Part shown: positions 34,215 through 43,594 of the stretch, piece by piece
Layout: each line of letters opens with the position of its first letter
How positions within the stretch are numbered: position 1 is the first letter of the stretch
Source of the DNA: SMYC01 sp965197495
GTDB lineage: Bacteria; Acidobacteriota; Vicinamibacteria; Marinacidobacterales; SMYC01
Assembly (NCBI GenBank): GCA_965197495.1
Contig: OZ240210.1
Span: 6,386,001-6,450,000 of the forward strand
DNA: 64,000 nt
Direction of reading: 5' to 3'
Program-made: the position numbers and the translations under genes
Notes under the pieces: generated by a model
The model's database searches: none
The model's input: the letters and a program-made list of their open reading frames with translations, nothing else
What the model was told of the DNA's origin: nothing

Positions 34215-35027
34215 ATGGACGAATCCCTCGACGCTCTGGCAGCACCGAGCGGCCCCAAAACGCTGAACTACATTCGTTTTCAGGTCGATAGCGGTATTGC
34301 GAAGATCGCACTGGATCGTCCGGAGGCGGCGAACGCACTGAGCTTGGCGGCACTCGAAGAGATCTCCAGTACGCTCGGAGAGCTCGATCTGGACGAGTCT
34401 GTCAAAGTAGTCGTCTTCACCGGCAGCGACCAAGCTTTCTCGAGCGGACTCGACATCGCCGAGCATACGGACGAGAACGTTTATCAATTGCTCGAGATGT
34501 TTCACGAGGTCATTCGCCGTTTGGTGGAGCTCGAATTGGTGAGCATCTCGGTCGTTAAAGGGATGGCGCTCGGAGCGGGATGCGAGCTCGCGGCCGTCTG
34601 CGATTTTTGTTTCGCCGCGGAGGGCGCGAAGCTCGGCCAGCCGGAGCTCAAGGCAGGTCTCTTCCCTTCCGTCGCGCCCGTGATCTACCCGCGGCTCGTC
34701 GGATTGCACCGCACCTACGAGATGATCCTCACGGGACGGATCTACGACGCCAAAGAAGCGGAAGGCATAGGCCTCATCACGCGGGCCATTGCTCCTGCCC
34801 AGCTGGATGCGGAAGTCGAAAAATGGACTCAGTACTTGAAGAGTTTTTCGACACCGGTGCTCCGCCTCGCGCGACGCGCCATCTCGGACGCGGTCAATCT
34901 TCCCTTCGACGAGGGGCTCCGGCACGTGGAAACCGTGTACCTCAATCAGCTCATGTCCACCGAGGACGCGAAAGAAGGCGTTCGCGCTCTTCGCGAGCGG
35001 CGCCAACCCGTCTGGAAGCACAAATAG
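34215..35027 (+). CDS. Enoyl-CoA hydratase/isomerase family protein
   Basis: A 270-residue crotonase-fold protein. IALDRPEAANALSLAAL forms the CoA-binding start, SSGLDIAEH and MALGAGCELAAVCDF form the oxyanion hole, and LGQPELKAGLFP carries the glutamate equivalent to Glu164 of hydratase; the other catalytic Glu falls in GCELA. Activity could be hydratase, isomerase or a lyase. The ATG at 34215 matches the family start; an upstream extension to 34074 is not conserved. It stands alone. Confidence 0.82.
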   Translation: MDESLDALAAPSGPKTLNYIRFQVDSGIAKIALDRPEAANALSLAALEEISSTLGELDLDESVKVVVFTGSDQAFSSGLDIAEHTDENVYQLLEMFHEVIRRLVELELVSISVVKGMALGAGCELAAVCDFCFAAEGAKLGQPELKAGLFPSVAPVIYPRLVGLHRTYEMILTGRIYDAKEAEGIGLITRAIAPAQLDAEVEKWTQYLKSFSTPVLRLARRAISDAVNLPFDEGLRHVETVYLNQLMSTEDAKEGVRALRERRQPVWKHK

Positions 35028-35358
35028 AATAGTTTCAAATCAGGTTCCGGCTTTCAATCTTTCCCGATGACTCGTCACCGACGCGGCGACCGCCCCACCC
35101 ACTGCACACCCAGGAACGAAGAAGGCCGACAACTGGAAGCTGATATACTTGCTTTCTTGGACCGAACGAGACGCTCAAATGCTGAGAAGTCGCGCTTGCC
35201 GCAAGGAATCGAACTCAGCTAGAATCACAAGCGTCTCACCAACCACGAACTCTTGACGACACGCCGAAACGCCGACTGCTATTAACACGCACGTTTACAC
35301 GATGTCGCATCTCAAACCAGGCGAAGGACGCCGAAAAGCGCAGGAGGGATAACAAGCT
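35028..35358. other. Intergenic region upstream of the UPF0158 gene
   Basis: No gene, RNA or repeat that I can support. Composition is less GC-rich than the flanking genes. The Shine-Dalgarno of the next gene (AGGAGGGATAA, about 35342-35352) lies at its right end, and a promoter for 35359 must be in here but I see no clear consensus boxes. Confidence 0.4.
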
Positions 35359-35775
35359 GTGAAGGTCGATCTGGAAGCGGTACTCGTTGCTTTCAGCGAT
35401 GACTCCGTTGAACGGACTTACTATCTCGATGGGGACTCGGGCCGTGTATTCAACGTCCTCGAAGACCACAACGACCCAGAGACCCGCGAGCTAGTGTGGG
35501 CGCTCGAATCGGATACACGCGGGCGTTACATTCAAGTTCCCAAACCCAGTATGGAGGAAACGCTAAAGGAACAAGACGCCTTCGTAGAGTCGCTCGATGG
35601 CGATCTCAAGGAAAAGCTCGAAAAAATCATCCAGGACGATCACGACGGATCCAAGTTCGCTGATTTCGTCGAGCGTAACCGTGAAGCGCGGGAGGCTTGG
35701 CGCGATTACCGCACATTGCGTTCGCGGGACCAAGCCAACGAGTGGATTCAGACGCTCAATCTTCCCGCGAGCTGA
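35359..35775 (+). CDS. UPF0158 family protein
   Basis: A 138-residue acidic protein with the family layout: a short beta start (VDLEAVLVAFSDD, TYYLDGDSGRVF), the RYIQVPKPSMEETLKEQDAF segment and a helical end (FADFVERNREAREAW). The function is unknown. The GTG start follows AGGAGGGATAACAAGCT. The next gene starts 17 bases after its stop. Confidence 0.75.
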   Translation: MKVDLEAVLVAFSDDSVERTYYLDGDSGRVFNVLEDHNDPETRELVWALESDTRGRYIQVPKPSMEETLKEQDAFVESLDGDLKEKLEKIIQDDHDGSKFADFVERNREAREAWRDYRTLRSRDQANEWIQTLNLPAS

Positions 35776-35792
35776 GCGAGACCGCCTCGCCG

Positions 35793-36659
35793 GTGCGCGT
35801 TGGCGTCGCTGGCTGGTCTTACCCTGACTGGGAAGGCATCGTTTATCCGAAGACACCCCGTACGGACGGTCTCGTACACCTGGCGCGCTATTTCGACACT
35901 ATCGAGATCAACAGTCCCTTCTACCGCATCCCAAACCCGAAAACGACCGCGTCCTGGGCACGGCGCGCTGCCGCAAAGGCCGGTTTTCGGTTCACTCTGA
36001 AGCTGTTTCAAGGCTTCACCCACGAACGAAGCTCGGGGTCTCGAGACGAGCGAGCGTTCAAGCAAGCTCTCGTCCCGCTCATTGATGCCGAACTTCTGGG
36101 CGGCCTCCTTCTTCAGTTCCCGTTTTCGTTCAAGAACGATCCCGAGAGCCGAGACTATCTGAACAAGCTTCTCGACCGCTTTGCGGGCTATCCACTCGTC
36201 GTCGAGATCCGCCATGCGTCCTGGAACGATCGAGCGTTTTTCGACTTCCTGACACAAAGAGCTATTGCCTTCTGCAATATCGACCAGCCGCGGATCGGCC
36301 ATTCCATAGGTCCCTCGAACCGCGCCACGGGGCCTATCGGGTACGTACGGCTCCACGGACGGAACTACCAGGACTGGTTCCGGGAAGATGCTGGCCGCGA
36401 TGCCCGCTATGGCTATCTCTACAGCGAAGAGGAGCTCGACCCATGGATGGACAAGATCTCCGAAGTGAACGAGAACGCCTCCGAGACCTATGTCATTACG
36501 AACAACCACTTTCGCGGCCAAGCGGTCGTCAATGCACTTCAGATTCGCGCGCGCATCGAGAAGCGGAAAGTTCTTGCACCCGCGTCGCTCATAGAGCGCT
36601 ACCCAGTATTGCGCAGCGTCGCCGAGCCAGACGGCCCCGAACAAGGATCCCTGTTTTGA
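35793..36659 (+). CDS. DUF72 (YecE-like) TIM-barrel protein
   Basis: A 288-residue protein: VRVGVAGWSYPDWEGIVYP, FDTIEINSPFYRIP, LLLQFPFSFKN, LVVEIRHASW, YVRLHGRN and TYVITNNHFRGQAVVNAL are the signature blocks of the DUF72 family, a predicted TIM barrel of unknown activity. The GTG at 35793 fits the conserved N-terminus. A TTG at 35697 would overlap the UPF0158 gene by 79 bases and is less likely. Confidence 0.85.
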   Translation: MRVGVAGWSYPDWEGIVYPKTPRTDGLVHLARYFDTIEINSPFYRIPNPKTTASWARRAAAKAGFRFTLKLFQGFTHERSSGSRDERAFKQALVPLIDAELLGGLLLQFPFSFKNDPESRDYLNKLLDRFAGYPLVVEIRHASWNDRAFFDFLTQRAIAFCNIDQPRIGHSIGPSNRATGPIGYVRLHGRNYQDWFREDAGRDARYGYLYSEEELDPWMDKISEVNENASETYVITNNHFRGQAVVNALQIRARIEKRKVLAPASLIERYPVLRSVAEPDGPEQGSLF

Positions 36660-36677
36660 GTTTGGAGGCAGGGAAGA

Positions 36678-37702
36678 CTACAGCACCGGAGGTGCGGCGA
36701 TGTTCAAAACGTCCTTGATGACCGCGGTGGCCGTCGCCAGCGGTCCGCCTTTGCTGCTGCGCACCGTGATCGTCCCCATGACATCGGTCTCGAAGACCGC
36801 GCCTTTCTCCCCCGGTCCGAGATCGTAGAGCGGATCCTCGGGCGCTAGGAACGCGGGCTCGGTCTTCAATCGGACCGACCCGTCAGCCTCGCGCTCGCCC
36901 GTCGCGACGAGGCGGATACGGCGCCGGCGCGAGCGGGCATCATCGAGCTCTTTCTTGCCGATCGCACCGACTCCCATCGTATTGACATCCGCGAGCATGA
37001 GCGCCGGATCCCAGATCGCTCGAGCGAGAATCAAGAGCTTGTAGGCAGCGTCCCAGCCATCGAGGTCGAGAGAAGGGTCCTCTTCGATCGTGCCTTCGAG
37101 CCGCGCGCTCTCGATGGACTTCTCTAGAGAGATGCCAGCCTCGAGATCGCGCAATATTTGATTCGTCGTGTCGTTGAAAACACCGCGGAAGCGGCTCAGC
37201 TTCGTCCCGCGCAGCCCCAAAACGCCGACTTCCAGACTCGGAAGCGGCATCCCGACCGCGGCCGAGGCCCCAAGCCTCGCACCGTTCGCTTGCGCGAGAG
37301 CAGATAATTCGCCGTAGCGCGCGACGAGCGGCCCTTTGCTCGCGAAAACAACTGGGACGCCGCGCTCAAGCGCCCCGCAGGCAGGGGTGAACCCCGGCTC
37401 ACCGTTTGCGCATCCGTGATGCTCGTGTCGACGAGCACGCCCCCCAAGAGGGCGTCGAGAGCGCTATCGAGTGCAAGCTCCCGGGCGCCTTCGATCGCGC
37501 GCACACGTCCTTGCTTTCTCTTGGCGTCTACGAGTGCCCCTAACTCGTGGCCCTCGGTGGCCACGCCGCCACTTCGATCGAAGATCGAGTGGATCGTCAG
37601 TCGAACGCCTTCACGCGCGTAGCCGTCGTTCTGCTCGACCAGCCGTGCTATCGACTGGCCGACATTGCCGAATCCGAGCAGCATGATCGGCACGTTCTTC
37701 AT
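36678..37702 (-). pseudogene. hom: Homoserine dehydrogenase, single-base frameshift
   Basis: It links aspartate semialdehyde to homoserine for Thr/Met synthesis. MKNVPIMLLGFGNVGQSIAR is the NAD(P)-binding start, VLVDTSITDAQT follows, and after a frame change near 37400 the protein continues ALERGVPVVFASKGPL, KLSRFRGVFNDTTNQIL and EEDPSLDLDGWDAAYKL. The gene spans 1025 bases (3n+2), exactly one short of a whole number of codons, with both halves otherwise perfect. Either it is a recent mutation or an assembly error. It starts one base after the DUF4198 gene. Confidence 0.85.
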
Positions 37703-37703
37703 G

Positions 37704-38576
37704 TCAGTGGATCCTCTCGCCTGGTTCTTCGATCTCAAAAGTCAACGTACACCAAAAACTCTCCCACGATATCTGGGGATCGTCGTCCAACCGCACGAGA
37801 TGGATCGAGCTCAAATACCAACGCCCGTCGGACGGAATCGTCACGACCGCCTTGCCGCTTCCATCCGTTTTCGTCTTGATCTCCCCGCGAGGCCCTCCCG
37901 CCTTCCCGCCAAAGATCGGCATGTCGGCGAGCGGCTGGCCCTCGTATAGCAGCTGAACCTCGAGCTCTTCTCCAGGCAGGACGCGGTTCGGGTTGCGGGA
38001 AGGTACGATCTCGATCCTATGCCCTACCGGTCTCGACCATGACGGCTCCGTATCCTTCTCGCTCTCGGACTCCGGATCGCCGACGCCGCCGACATCAATC
38101 GTGGCCTTCGCCCATTTCGAGTAGCGCTCGACGGCCGCATCCGCGCTCTCGCCGAGCTCGTCGCGAAGCGCGAGGATGCGCTCGAGCCCATTCTCTTCGA
38201 TATAGTCGTGGAAGTCATCTGCCTTGAGACGGACGCGACGAGGACGCGTCCCGAGCGCGAGCACGTGACTCCCGACGGCTGTCGCCTGTAAATCGAAGCT
38301 CAACGATTTCCCATCCACGCGAAACGCGCTGATACGCCGAACCTCGAGCGGTCCATGAACCGCCACCGTCGCGAGACGAAGCTCGCCGACGAGCGACAGG
38401 CTCTCGGGAAATTGATCTCCGCTATTGATAAAGACCCGGGTGAGCTCGCCGGGAGCGAGACGATACTTCCCCGCCACCAACCAGAGGTCGTGCGCGCCGG
38501 CCGAGCTCGTCCAAAGAGCAAGCACCAAAAACACGAGACCCCGCACCCGTCGAGCGGGTGCGGGGACGATTCGCAT
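37704..38576 (-). CDS. DUF4198 domain protein, secreted
   Basis: A 290-residue protein with a signal peptide (GLVFLVLALWTSSAGA) directly followed by HDLWLVAGKYRLAPGE, the His-led start of DUF4198 domains, and a C-terminal carboxypeptidase-regulatory-like part (GQPLADMPIFGGKAGG, KTDGSGKAVVTIPSDGRWY). Related proteins are linked to periplasmic metal (cobalt/nickel) uptake, but no transporter is adjacent. The ATG at 38576 is 11 bases after the DUF2911 gene. Confidence 0.75.
   Translation of the reverse strand: MRIVPAPARRVRGLVFLVLALWTSSAGAHDLWLVAGKYRLAPGELTRVFINSGDQFPESLSLVGELRLATVAVHGPLEVRRISAFRVDGKSLSFDLQATAVGSHVLALGTRPRRVRLKADDFHDYIEENGLERILALRDELGESADAAVERYSKWAKATIDVGGVGDPESESEKDTEPSWSRPVGHRIEIVPSRNPNRVLPGEELEVQLLYEGQPLADMPIFGGKAGGPRGEIKTKTDGSGKAVVTIPSDGRWYLSSIHLVRLDDDPQISWESFWCTLTFEIEEPGERIH
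38539..38565 (-). other. Perfect hairpin at the start of the DUF4198 coding region
   Basis: CCCCGCACCCG (38539-38549) and CGGGTGCGGGG (38555-38565) form an 11-bp perfect, G/C-rich stem with a 5-base loop. It begins 10 bases into the coding sequence and would fold in the mRNA over the ribosome landing region. Confidence 0.7.
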
Positions 38577-38587
38577 GGAAAGCCCGA

Positions 38588-39100
38588 TTAGGCCGCCGAG
38601 AAATGGGCCGTCAGCCGCGCCGTTCCCCAATCGAGAATGAGCTTGCCGTCGTCGCCGCTCCCCTCGAGCTTGATCGTCATGTTGTTGACCGCCGTATCGA
38701 GCTTGGAGACGACGCCGAGAACCTTACCGACGACGTTCGTCGGCTTGAAGCTGCCAGTAAGGTCTTCCGCCACGATGAGCGTCCACGTCTTGTTCTCGTC
38801 GAAATGCGCGACGAGCTTGTAGCTCCCCTTTGGGACCACCATATCGCCAAACTTCAAGTCGACAGCCGTCGTGAGCGTTGTCGCTCGATCCGCGCCCATC
38901 CGCCAATAGCCTCCGGGAGGAAGCATGCCCAGCACGTCCCGACCCTTGGATTCCGGTCCGGTGAAATCCACCTTGACTTCCCCACCCCCGATCTTCGCAG
39001 AACTGGACCCGGCCTTGTTTCCGTGACCCATTACGACCGGGGCCGCGACCATCGCGGCCACACCAAACACTAATCCCAACATCCCTAGCTTTTTCGTCAT
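38588..39100 (-). CDS. DUF2911 domain protein, secreted
   Basis: A 170-residue protein with a signal peptide (MLGLVFGVAAMVAAPVVMG) and the DUF2911 core: GGYWRMGADRATTLTTAVDL, VVPKGSYKLVAHF and NMTIKLEGSGDDGKLILDWG. The function is unknown; the domain is common in Acidobacteriota and Bacteroidota. It is the first gene of a tight minus-strand run with DUF4198 and hom. Confidence 0.8.
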   Translation of the reverse strand: MTKKLGMLGLVFGVAAMVAAPVVMGHGNKAGSSSAKIGGGEVKVDFTGPESKGRDVLGMLPPGGYWRMGADRATTLTTAVDLKFGDMVVPKGSYKLVAHFDENKTWTLIVAEDLTGSFKPTNVVGKVLGVVSKLDTAVNNMTIKLEGSGDDGKLILDWGTARLTAHFSAA

Positions 39101-39203
39101 GTACTTGAGCTCCGTTTCTTTCGAACGTTACGATGCCACTTTGAACGGCATCTCGATTCGTCTGGCTTGCAAGATTGTGACCTCCGAATGGGGCCGAATG
39201 GTG

Positions 39204-40115
39204 TTAGAAGCCGCCACTCTCGGGCGTCGCGAGCGCCTTCTCGATCGCAGGACCAAGGGTTTCGCGAGGCTGAAAATTCACGAAGTGATTGGCGATGGTG
39301 CCTGAGCCGTTCACGAGAAACAACGTCGGAAAGATGTTCACGTTACCCAGCGAGGCTCGAACGTCCTCCGTGAGGTGAAGATTCGGATAGTTCACGCCGA
39401 TCTTCTTCGCATATTCCGCGCGATAGGCGTCGTCATATTTCAATTTCAGGATCCTGTCCGCGTTGAGCCCCAGGACCGTGAAGCCCTTGTCTTCGTAAGT
39501 CTCTTGAAGCGCTACGAGCTCCGGCCCAATCTTGACACATGGCGGGCAGTTCGTGAACCACACATAGACGAGCACAGCCTTGCCTGAGAATTGGCCAAAG
39601 CTCATCTCTTCACCGCTATAGCTCGTGCCCGAGATAGCGGGGATGCGCTTGCCTTCCCAGCCGGTGAGCGTCCGCTCGACCGCCCGGTTGAACCGCGCGT
39701 CAGCCTTCACCGCGTCAATGTCGATCCGGGTGATCTCGCCGGTCTTCGGATCCCGCTCGATGAATTTCGGGACGCGAGGGTCGGATTCCATCACGCTCAA
39801 CACGACATCGGCCGCCTCGGGACCGTAGAAAGCGAATTGGCCGGAAATGTCTTCCAGAGTTGGAAGACGCCCCTGCCGGTCCTCGAACTCGATGACAAAG
39901 AGCGGGATGCGGAAGAACGCACCCGTAAGCTTGTCGAGGGCGGCCCGCTCGGCGAGGGTGGTAAACACCTCGTTGTAGAGAACCGAGAGGACGAGCCGCT
40001 CGTCAGGTTTCGCGTTTTCCTTGATGTAATTGGTGATGCGCCGTTCGGCGTCGTCGTCCTGGGCGAAGCCGCCCGTGCTCACGGCGAGCGCAAGTGTAAC
40101 GATCAAAAGTCGCAT
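39204..40115 (-). CDS. TlpA/ResA-like thioredoxin-fold protein, periplasmic
   Basis: A 303-residue protein with a signal peptide (MRLLIVTLALAVSTGGFA). The N-terminal 160 residues are an unrecognised helical domain. A thioredoxin fold follows, with the redox motif FTNCPPCVKIGPEL and the cis-proline region NIFPTLFLV. It is expected to reduce or make disulfides in the periplasm, for example in cytochrome c maturation, but no such genes are nearby. Confidence 0.85.
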   Translation of the reverse strand: MRLLIVTLALAVSTGGFAQDDDAERRITNYIKENAKPDERLVLSVLYNEVFTTLAERAALDKLTGAFFRIPLFVIEFEDRQGRLPTLEDISGQFAFYGPEAADVVLSVMESDPRVPKFIERDPKTGEITRIDIDAVKADARFNRAVERTLTGWEGKRIPAISGTSYSGEEMSFGQFSGKAVLVYVWFTNCPPCVKIGPELVALQETYEDKGFTVLGLNADRILKLKYDDAYRAEYAKKIGVNYPNLHLTEDVRASLGNVNIFPTLFLVNGSGTIANHFVNFQPRETLGPAIEKALATPESGGF

Positions 40116-40320
40116 AGTGACTCCTTTTTCATTCCTATCGTGTCCGCCATCTTAGCGACCGCGTCCCGGCTGCGCAAGCGGAGCCGATGTCCTCGCTAAA
40201 AAACGCCGATTGACCTCCTCATGGGACACTGATCGGCGTAAGTCCTTTGGTTATGCCAACCACCGTGCGGCACGAGGTTTGCTCCATGCAAGGGTAAAGA
40301 CCCCTCGAAAGGAGGCCGAC

Positions 40321-41395
40321 ATGCGGACGCTTCTATTGCTTGATGCTCGCTCTTCGCTCGCGCTTCTAGGTTTACTTCGTTCTTCAGCCTGCTAGTGCTC
40401 GTCCTAGCACTCCAATTCCCCTCGACGGCTGCTTTCGCGGGAGAGGTCGTCAAGCTCGATGGCTATGTCGAGTGGCGCTACGACGAGCTCCTCATCGTCG
40501 AGGGACAGCGGCCAAAGCCACCAAGAGCACGCGCTTCATCGGCAAAGGCGCCGCCCGCAGCTTCGACGCCATCCCGCTCGACTACGAGGTCAAAGTCCAC
40601 GGCTATCGCACTCCCGACGGAACGATCCTCGCTCGCAAAGTGGAAGCCAAGCCCAACGGCTCGGCTCTATTCGAAGGGCAGCTTCGGTCCGCCTTCGACG
40701 AGACCGAGGAGCGCTGGCGCCGCGACGGACGCGCCTTCGAGCAAGGTCAGAATCTGGGGAAGCTCCTTCGTTCCGGGCGTGACGTCGAGCGCGTCCGCAC
40801 GATCATCGACCGCCTGGTGCCTTCTTACCGGCAAACGTCCGATTTCCGAGCCTACGTCATCGAGAACAGCGCGTGGAACGCGATGGCAGCACCCAACGGT
40901 TCCGTCTTCGTTTTCACCGGGCTTCTGGACGCGATGGATGACGACGAGCTCGCCATCATCCTCGGCCACGAGCTTGCCCACACGACCTATGAGCACTCCC
41001 GGCGCCAGTTCAAACGGAGCCTGTGGACCAATCTCGCGCTCGCCTCCGTGCTCGCCGTCACCGAAGGTGCATCGAGCCGCGGAGCCAACGAGTGCGAGCG
41101 ACCGGGCGGAAGGAGCGACGTCGGCCCGAGCCTCTTGAGCACCGGGGCCGCGCTCGGCGCACTCGCTTTCACGAACCGATATAGCCGCCAGCACGAAGAT
41201 CAGGCAGACCGCGTCGGGCTCCGCTACGCTTACGAGGCGGGCTACGACGTGAGCAAAGCGTCCGAGTTGTGGCGAAAATTCGGGCGCAAGCACGACGGAC
41301 CGCCGGAAGCGCTAAACTTCCTCCTGGGCAGCCACTCGACGGCGTCGGCGCGGGCGCGCAACCTGACGAAAGAGCTCGACCGAAATTACCGCTAG
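40321..41395 (+). pseudogene. M48 family metallopeptidase, frameshifted
   Basis: A strong AAAGGAGG precedes the ATG at 40321 (MRTLLLLDARSSLALLG). The signal peptide continues in another frame (SFFSLLVLVLALQFPSTAAF, then GEVVKLDGYVEWRYDELLIV), and from about 40510 in a third: TKSTRFIGKGAARSFDAIPL, the zinc site LGHELAHTTYEHS and the third ligand in HEDQADRVGLRYAYEAGYD. Two single-base shifts (about 40350 and 40510) would restore one exported zinc protease of about 355 residues. Confidence 0.8.
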
Positions 41396-41459
41396 TCAGG
41401 TAAACCTGAAAGCTCGGCCGGTCCTCAAATCGTGTGCATGAGGCGCCTTACTTAAGAAT

Positions 41460-41533
41460 GGCCACAGAGACACAGCGCGGCGGAGCCGTCCTCCAATTTG
41501 GTTGCGGCTCCGCCGCGCTGTGCCTCTGTGGCC
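41460..41533. repeat. 29-bp near-perfect inverted repeat (large hairpin)
   Basis: The left arm 41460-41488 (GGCCACAGAG...) and right arm 41505-41533 (...CTCTGTGGCC) are complementary at 28 of 29 positions around a 16-base loop. It lies 64 bases after the M48 gene. It is too long for a typical terminator and lacks a T run. TTTGGTTGCGGC occurs twice nearby (41497-41508 and 41540-41551). It could be a mobile palindromic repeat or a regulatory structure. The rest of 41396-41804 holds nothing I recognise except the Shine-Dalgarno of the next gene. Confidence 0.85.
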
Positions 41534-41804
41534 ATCCCCTTTGGTTGCGGCCGCAGGCTGCGCTTGGACGAAGTTCGAAACTGTGAATAAGATCCTCGTT
41601 TCTGAGCGGTTAGAGGCTAGTATCCAGTCTCTGTAACACGGGCGAGGCGCCAAGCGCGCGCTGGGAAGAAAAAAGGAGTGAGTGGAAGCGACAGGGCGCA
41701 TCCTCGCAACAAGGGATTCAGTCGCGGACCTCGAGAGCAGGATGCGCCTCCTCTCCCGCCGACGTCTCCAAATTGTTAGAATCTCGCCTTCAGGAGGTTT
41801 TTGC

Positions 41805-42443
41805 ATGCAACTTCGCCCGGCCGCACTCATCACTGTGGTAGTCCTTTACGCGCTCGCGGCCACCCAATCCGTCGAAGCTCAGAGCCACAAGTTCAAGCTC
41901 GGAGGCGGCGCCGGCTTCGCCAGCCTGAAAGATCCGGAGCTGAATCTCGGACGGACGTTCGTCGTCGGCGGTTTTTTCGGGTTGCGATTCAACGACAACT
42001 TCAGCCTCGAAACAGGTTTCAACTTAGCCCGCTCGAACCGCGTCTACGCCGAGGATGGGGTTCCTGTCGACGACGTCCCGGCCTTGCCGGCGTTTCGCTT
42101 CCAGACGAACCGCTACCAGATAGACGGAACGTTTGTTTACAACATCGGGAGACGACAGCCGTTCCACCCCTACATTCTCGCTGGCGGCGGGTTGGTCCGT
42201 CGCGGCAAAAAGCGAACCGATCTCGTGTTCGAGCCGGACGAGAACGGCCAGGATAGGCTCGTCTCGTCGGAGGTCGTCGACTCGTCGGAATACGAGGCGG
42301 CCGCGCATGTCGCCGCCGGCGTCGAGATCTACTTCCTCTACAACGTTGCGGCCCGCGTCGAGTATCGTTGGTACATCCCGCAGAGCTTCGACCAATACAC
42401 GCGCCAGTTTTTTTTCGGTGCGACCTACTTTTTTGGAGAGTGA
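41805..42443 (+). CDS. Outer-membrane beta-barrel protein, OmpA/porin-like fold
   Basis: A 212-residue protein with a signal peptide (ITVVVLYALAATQSVEA) and alternating strands ending in an aromatic C-terminus (RQFFFGATYFFGE). Strands such as FKLGGGAGFASL, FSLETGFNLARS and YQIDGTFVYNIG fit a small eight-stranded barrel. AGGAGGTTTTTGC precedes the ATG. It converges on and overlaps the minus-strand hydrolase gene by 19 bases. Confidence 0.75.
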   Translation: MQLRPAALITVVVLYALAATQSVEAQSHKFKLGGGAGFASLKDPELNLGRTFVVGGFFGLRFNDNFSLETGFNLARSNRVYAEDGVPVDDVPALPAFRFQTNRYQIDGTFVYNIGRRQPFHPYILAGGGLVRRGKKRTDLVFEPDENGQDRLVSSEVVDSSEYEAAAHVAAGVEIYFLYNVAARVEYRWYIPQSFDQYTRQFFFGATYFFGE

Positions 42444-43594
42444 GACCTCGGTTTCAACTTCCCCAACAAAAACCGGGCGATGCGGAGCCCGTCCATCCAG
42501 TTGAAGGGAAATTTCGCCGTTGTGTAATGCCCGCACGGGAGCTCGTAGACCTCCCGCTCGATGTCCAACCTCCCGACATCACGCAAAAGCTGCTTCGAAA
42601 GATCCGGCGGGAACGAGAGGTCGTAGCGGGCGTAGATCAAAAGGGACGGCCGGCTCCGGTTGCGAAGGTGCTCGTAATAACTGAACGGGCTCAGAGGCAG
42701 CCACAGGCGGCGAAGCTCCTCGAGGCCGACCCCCCCCTCGAGCCCCTCTCGCACCTGCCGTGTCGAGATGCCGCGCCACACGACGTCGGCGAAGTAAGGC
42801 GAGATGTGATTGAACACGCCGGCGTCGAGCCGCAACTCATGGGCATAGACCGCGAATGCGATGGCTGAGCCCAGGCTGGTGCCGACGATGCCGAGTGGAC
42901 CGTAGCCTTCGCTCTCGAGCCACGATGCGGCGTTGCGGGCGTCGAGGACCGCCTGGCGGCAAGACTGAAGCGTGCGCCCCACATTCGGGCTGAGCATAAA
43001 GTCCGCTCGTGCGAGCCCTCCCGGGCGGCGCGCTTCGTGATAAGGCAGGGTGAGCTTGAGCGCCGTCAGCCCAAATCGGTTCAGGAGCTTGCACAACCCA
43101 TCCTGAGCGCCTTCTTTCGCGTTCCAGTGAGGTATAACGACCACGGCCGGCCCGCCCCCACGGTTTTTTTTCCTGGCGCTCCCCGGATAGAAACGGGCGT
43201 GCACGCGATCGTTTTCCGGGACACCGGTCGTCGCCGAGGACGTGAAGGTGAGCTCGCCGTCCAACAGTTCGATATCGCTCACGTCTCCCGGCTCGAAATA
43301 GTCTGCGCTCTTCGCGAGCGCTTCTTGCGTGTGCTCGTGAAGCACATGGCGCGCGTCATTTTTACCGGTTGATTTACCGGTTGGCTTACCGGTCGGGTCA
43401 TCAGTTGGGGCGGTTGGGCCGGTTGCCAAGCTGGGGTTCGTCCAATCGGCGAAGCTCGGGAGATATTCGGCGCCCCACTCGAACGGCAGAACACGACGCT
43501 CGCGGTCATCGTTATAGGCGAGCTTGCGCTCCCAGGCATGAAAGAAAGTTCGGAGCAAATTTAGGGTCCGGCCACTGGTTTCAAGGGCGGGCAA
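42425..43594 (-). CDS. Alpha/beta hydrolase (ABHD18-like)
   Basis: A protein of up to 389 residues. VVVIPHWNAKEGAQDGLC, IVGTSLGSAIAF (nucleophile Ser in GTSLGS), IYARYDLSFPP (Asp) and ELPCGHYTTAKFPF (His) give the catalytic triad of a serine hydrolase; the PHWNAK region resembles the ABHD18 group. No signal peptide. A linker with repeated PTGK is encoded by related DNA repeats near 43370. The start is uncertain: the frame's first codon is TTG at 43594, overlapping the crp-like gene's stop. Confidence 0.75.
   Translation of the reverse strand: MPALETSGRTLNLLRTFFHAWERKLAYNDDRERRVLPFEWGAEYLPSFADWTNPSLATGPTAPTDDPTGKPTGKSTGKNDARHVLHEHTQEALAKSADYFEPGDVSDIELLDGELTFTSSATTGVPENDRVHARFYPGSARKKNRGGGPAVVVIPHWNAKEGAQDGLCKLLNRFGLTALKLTLPYHEARRPGGLARADFMLSPNVGRTLQSCRQAVLDARNAASWLESEGYGPLGIVGTSLGSAIAFAVYAHELRLDAGVFNHISPYFADVVWRGISTRQVREGLEGGVGLEELRRLWLPLSPFSYYEHLRNRSRPSLLIYARYDLSFPPDLSKQLLRDVGRLDIEREVYELPCGHYTTAKFPFNWMDGLRIARFLLGKLKPRSHSPKK

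Noticed and set aside
41460..41533. Rho-independent terminator of the M48 gene
   Set aside because: The stem is 29 bp with a 16-base loop and no T run follows, which does not fit an intrinsic terminator.
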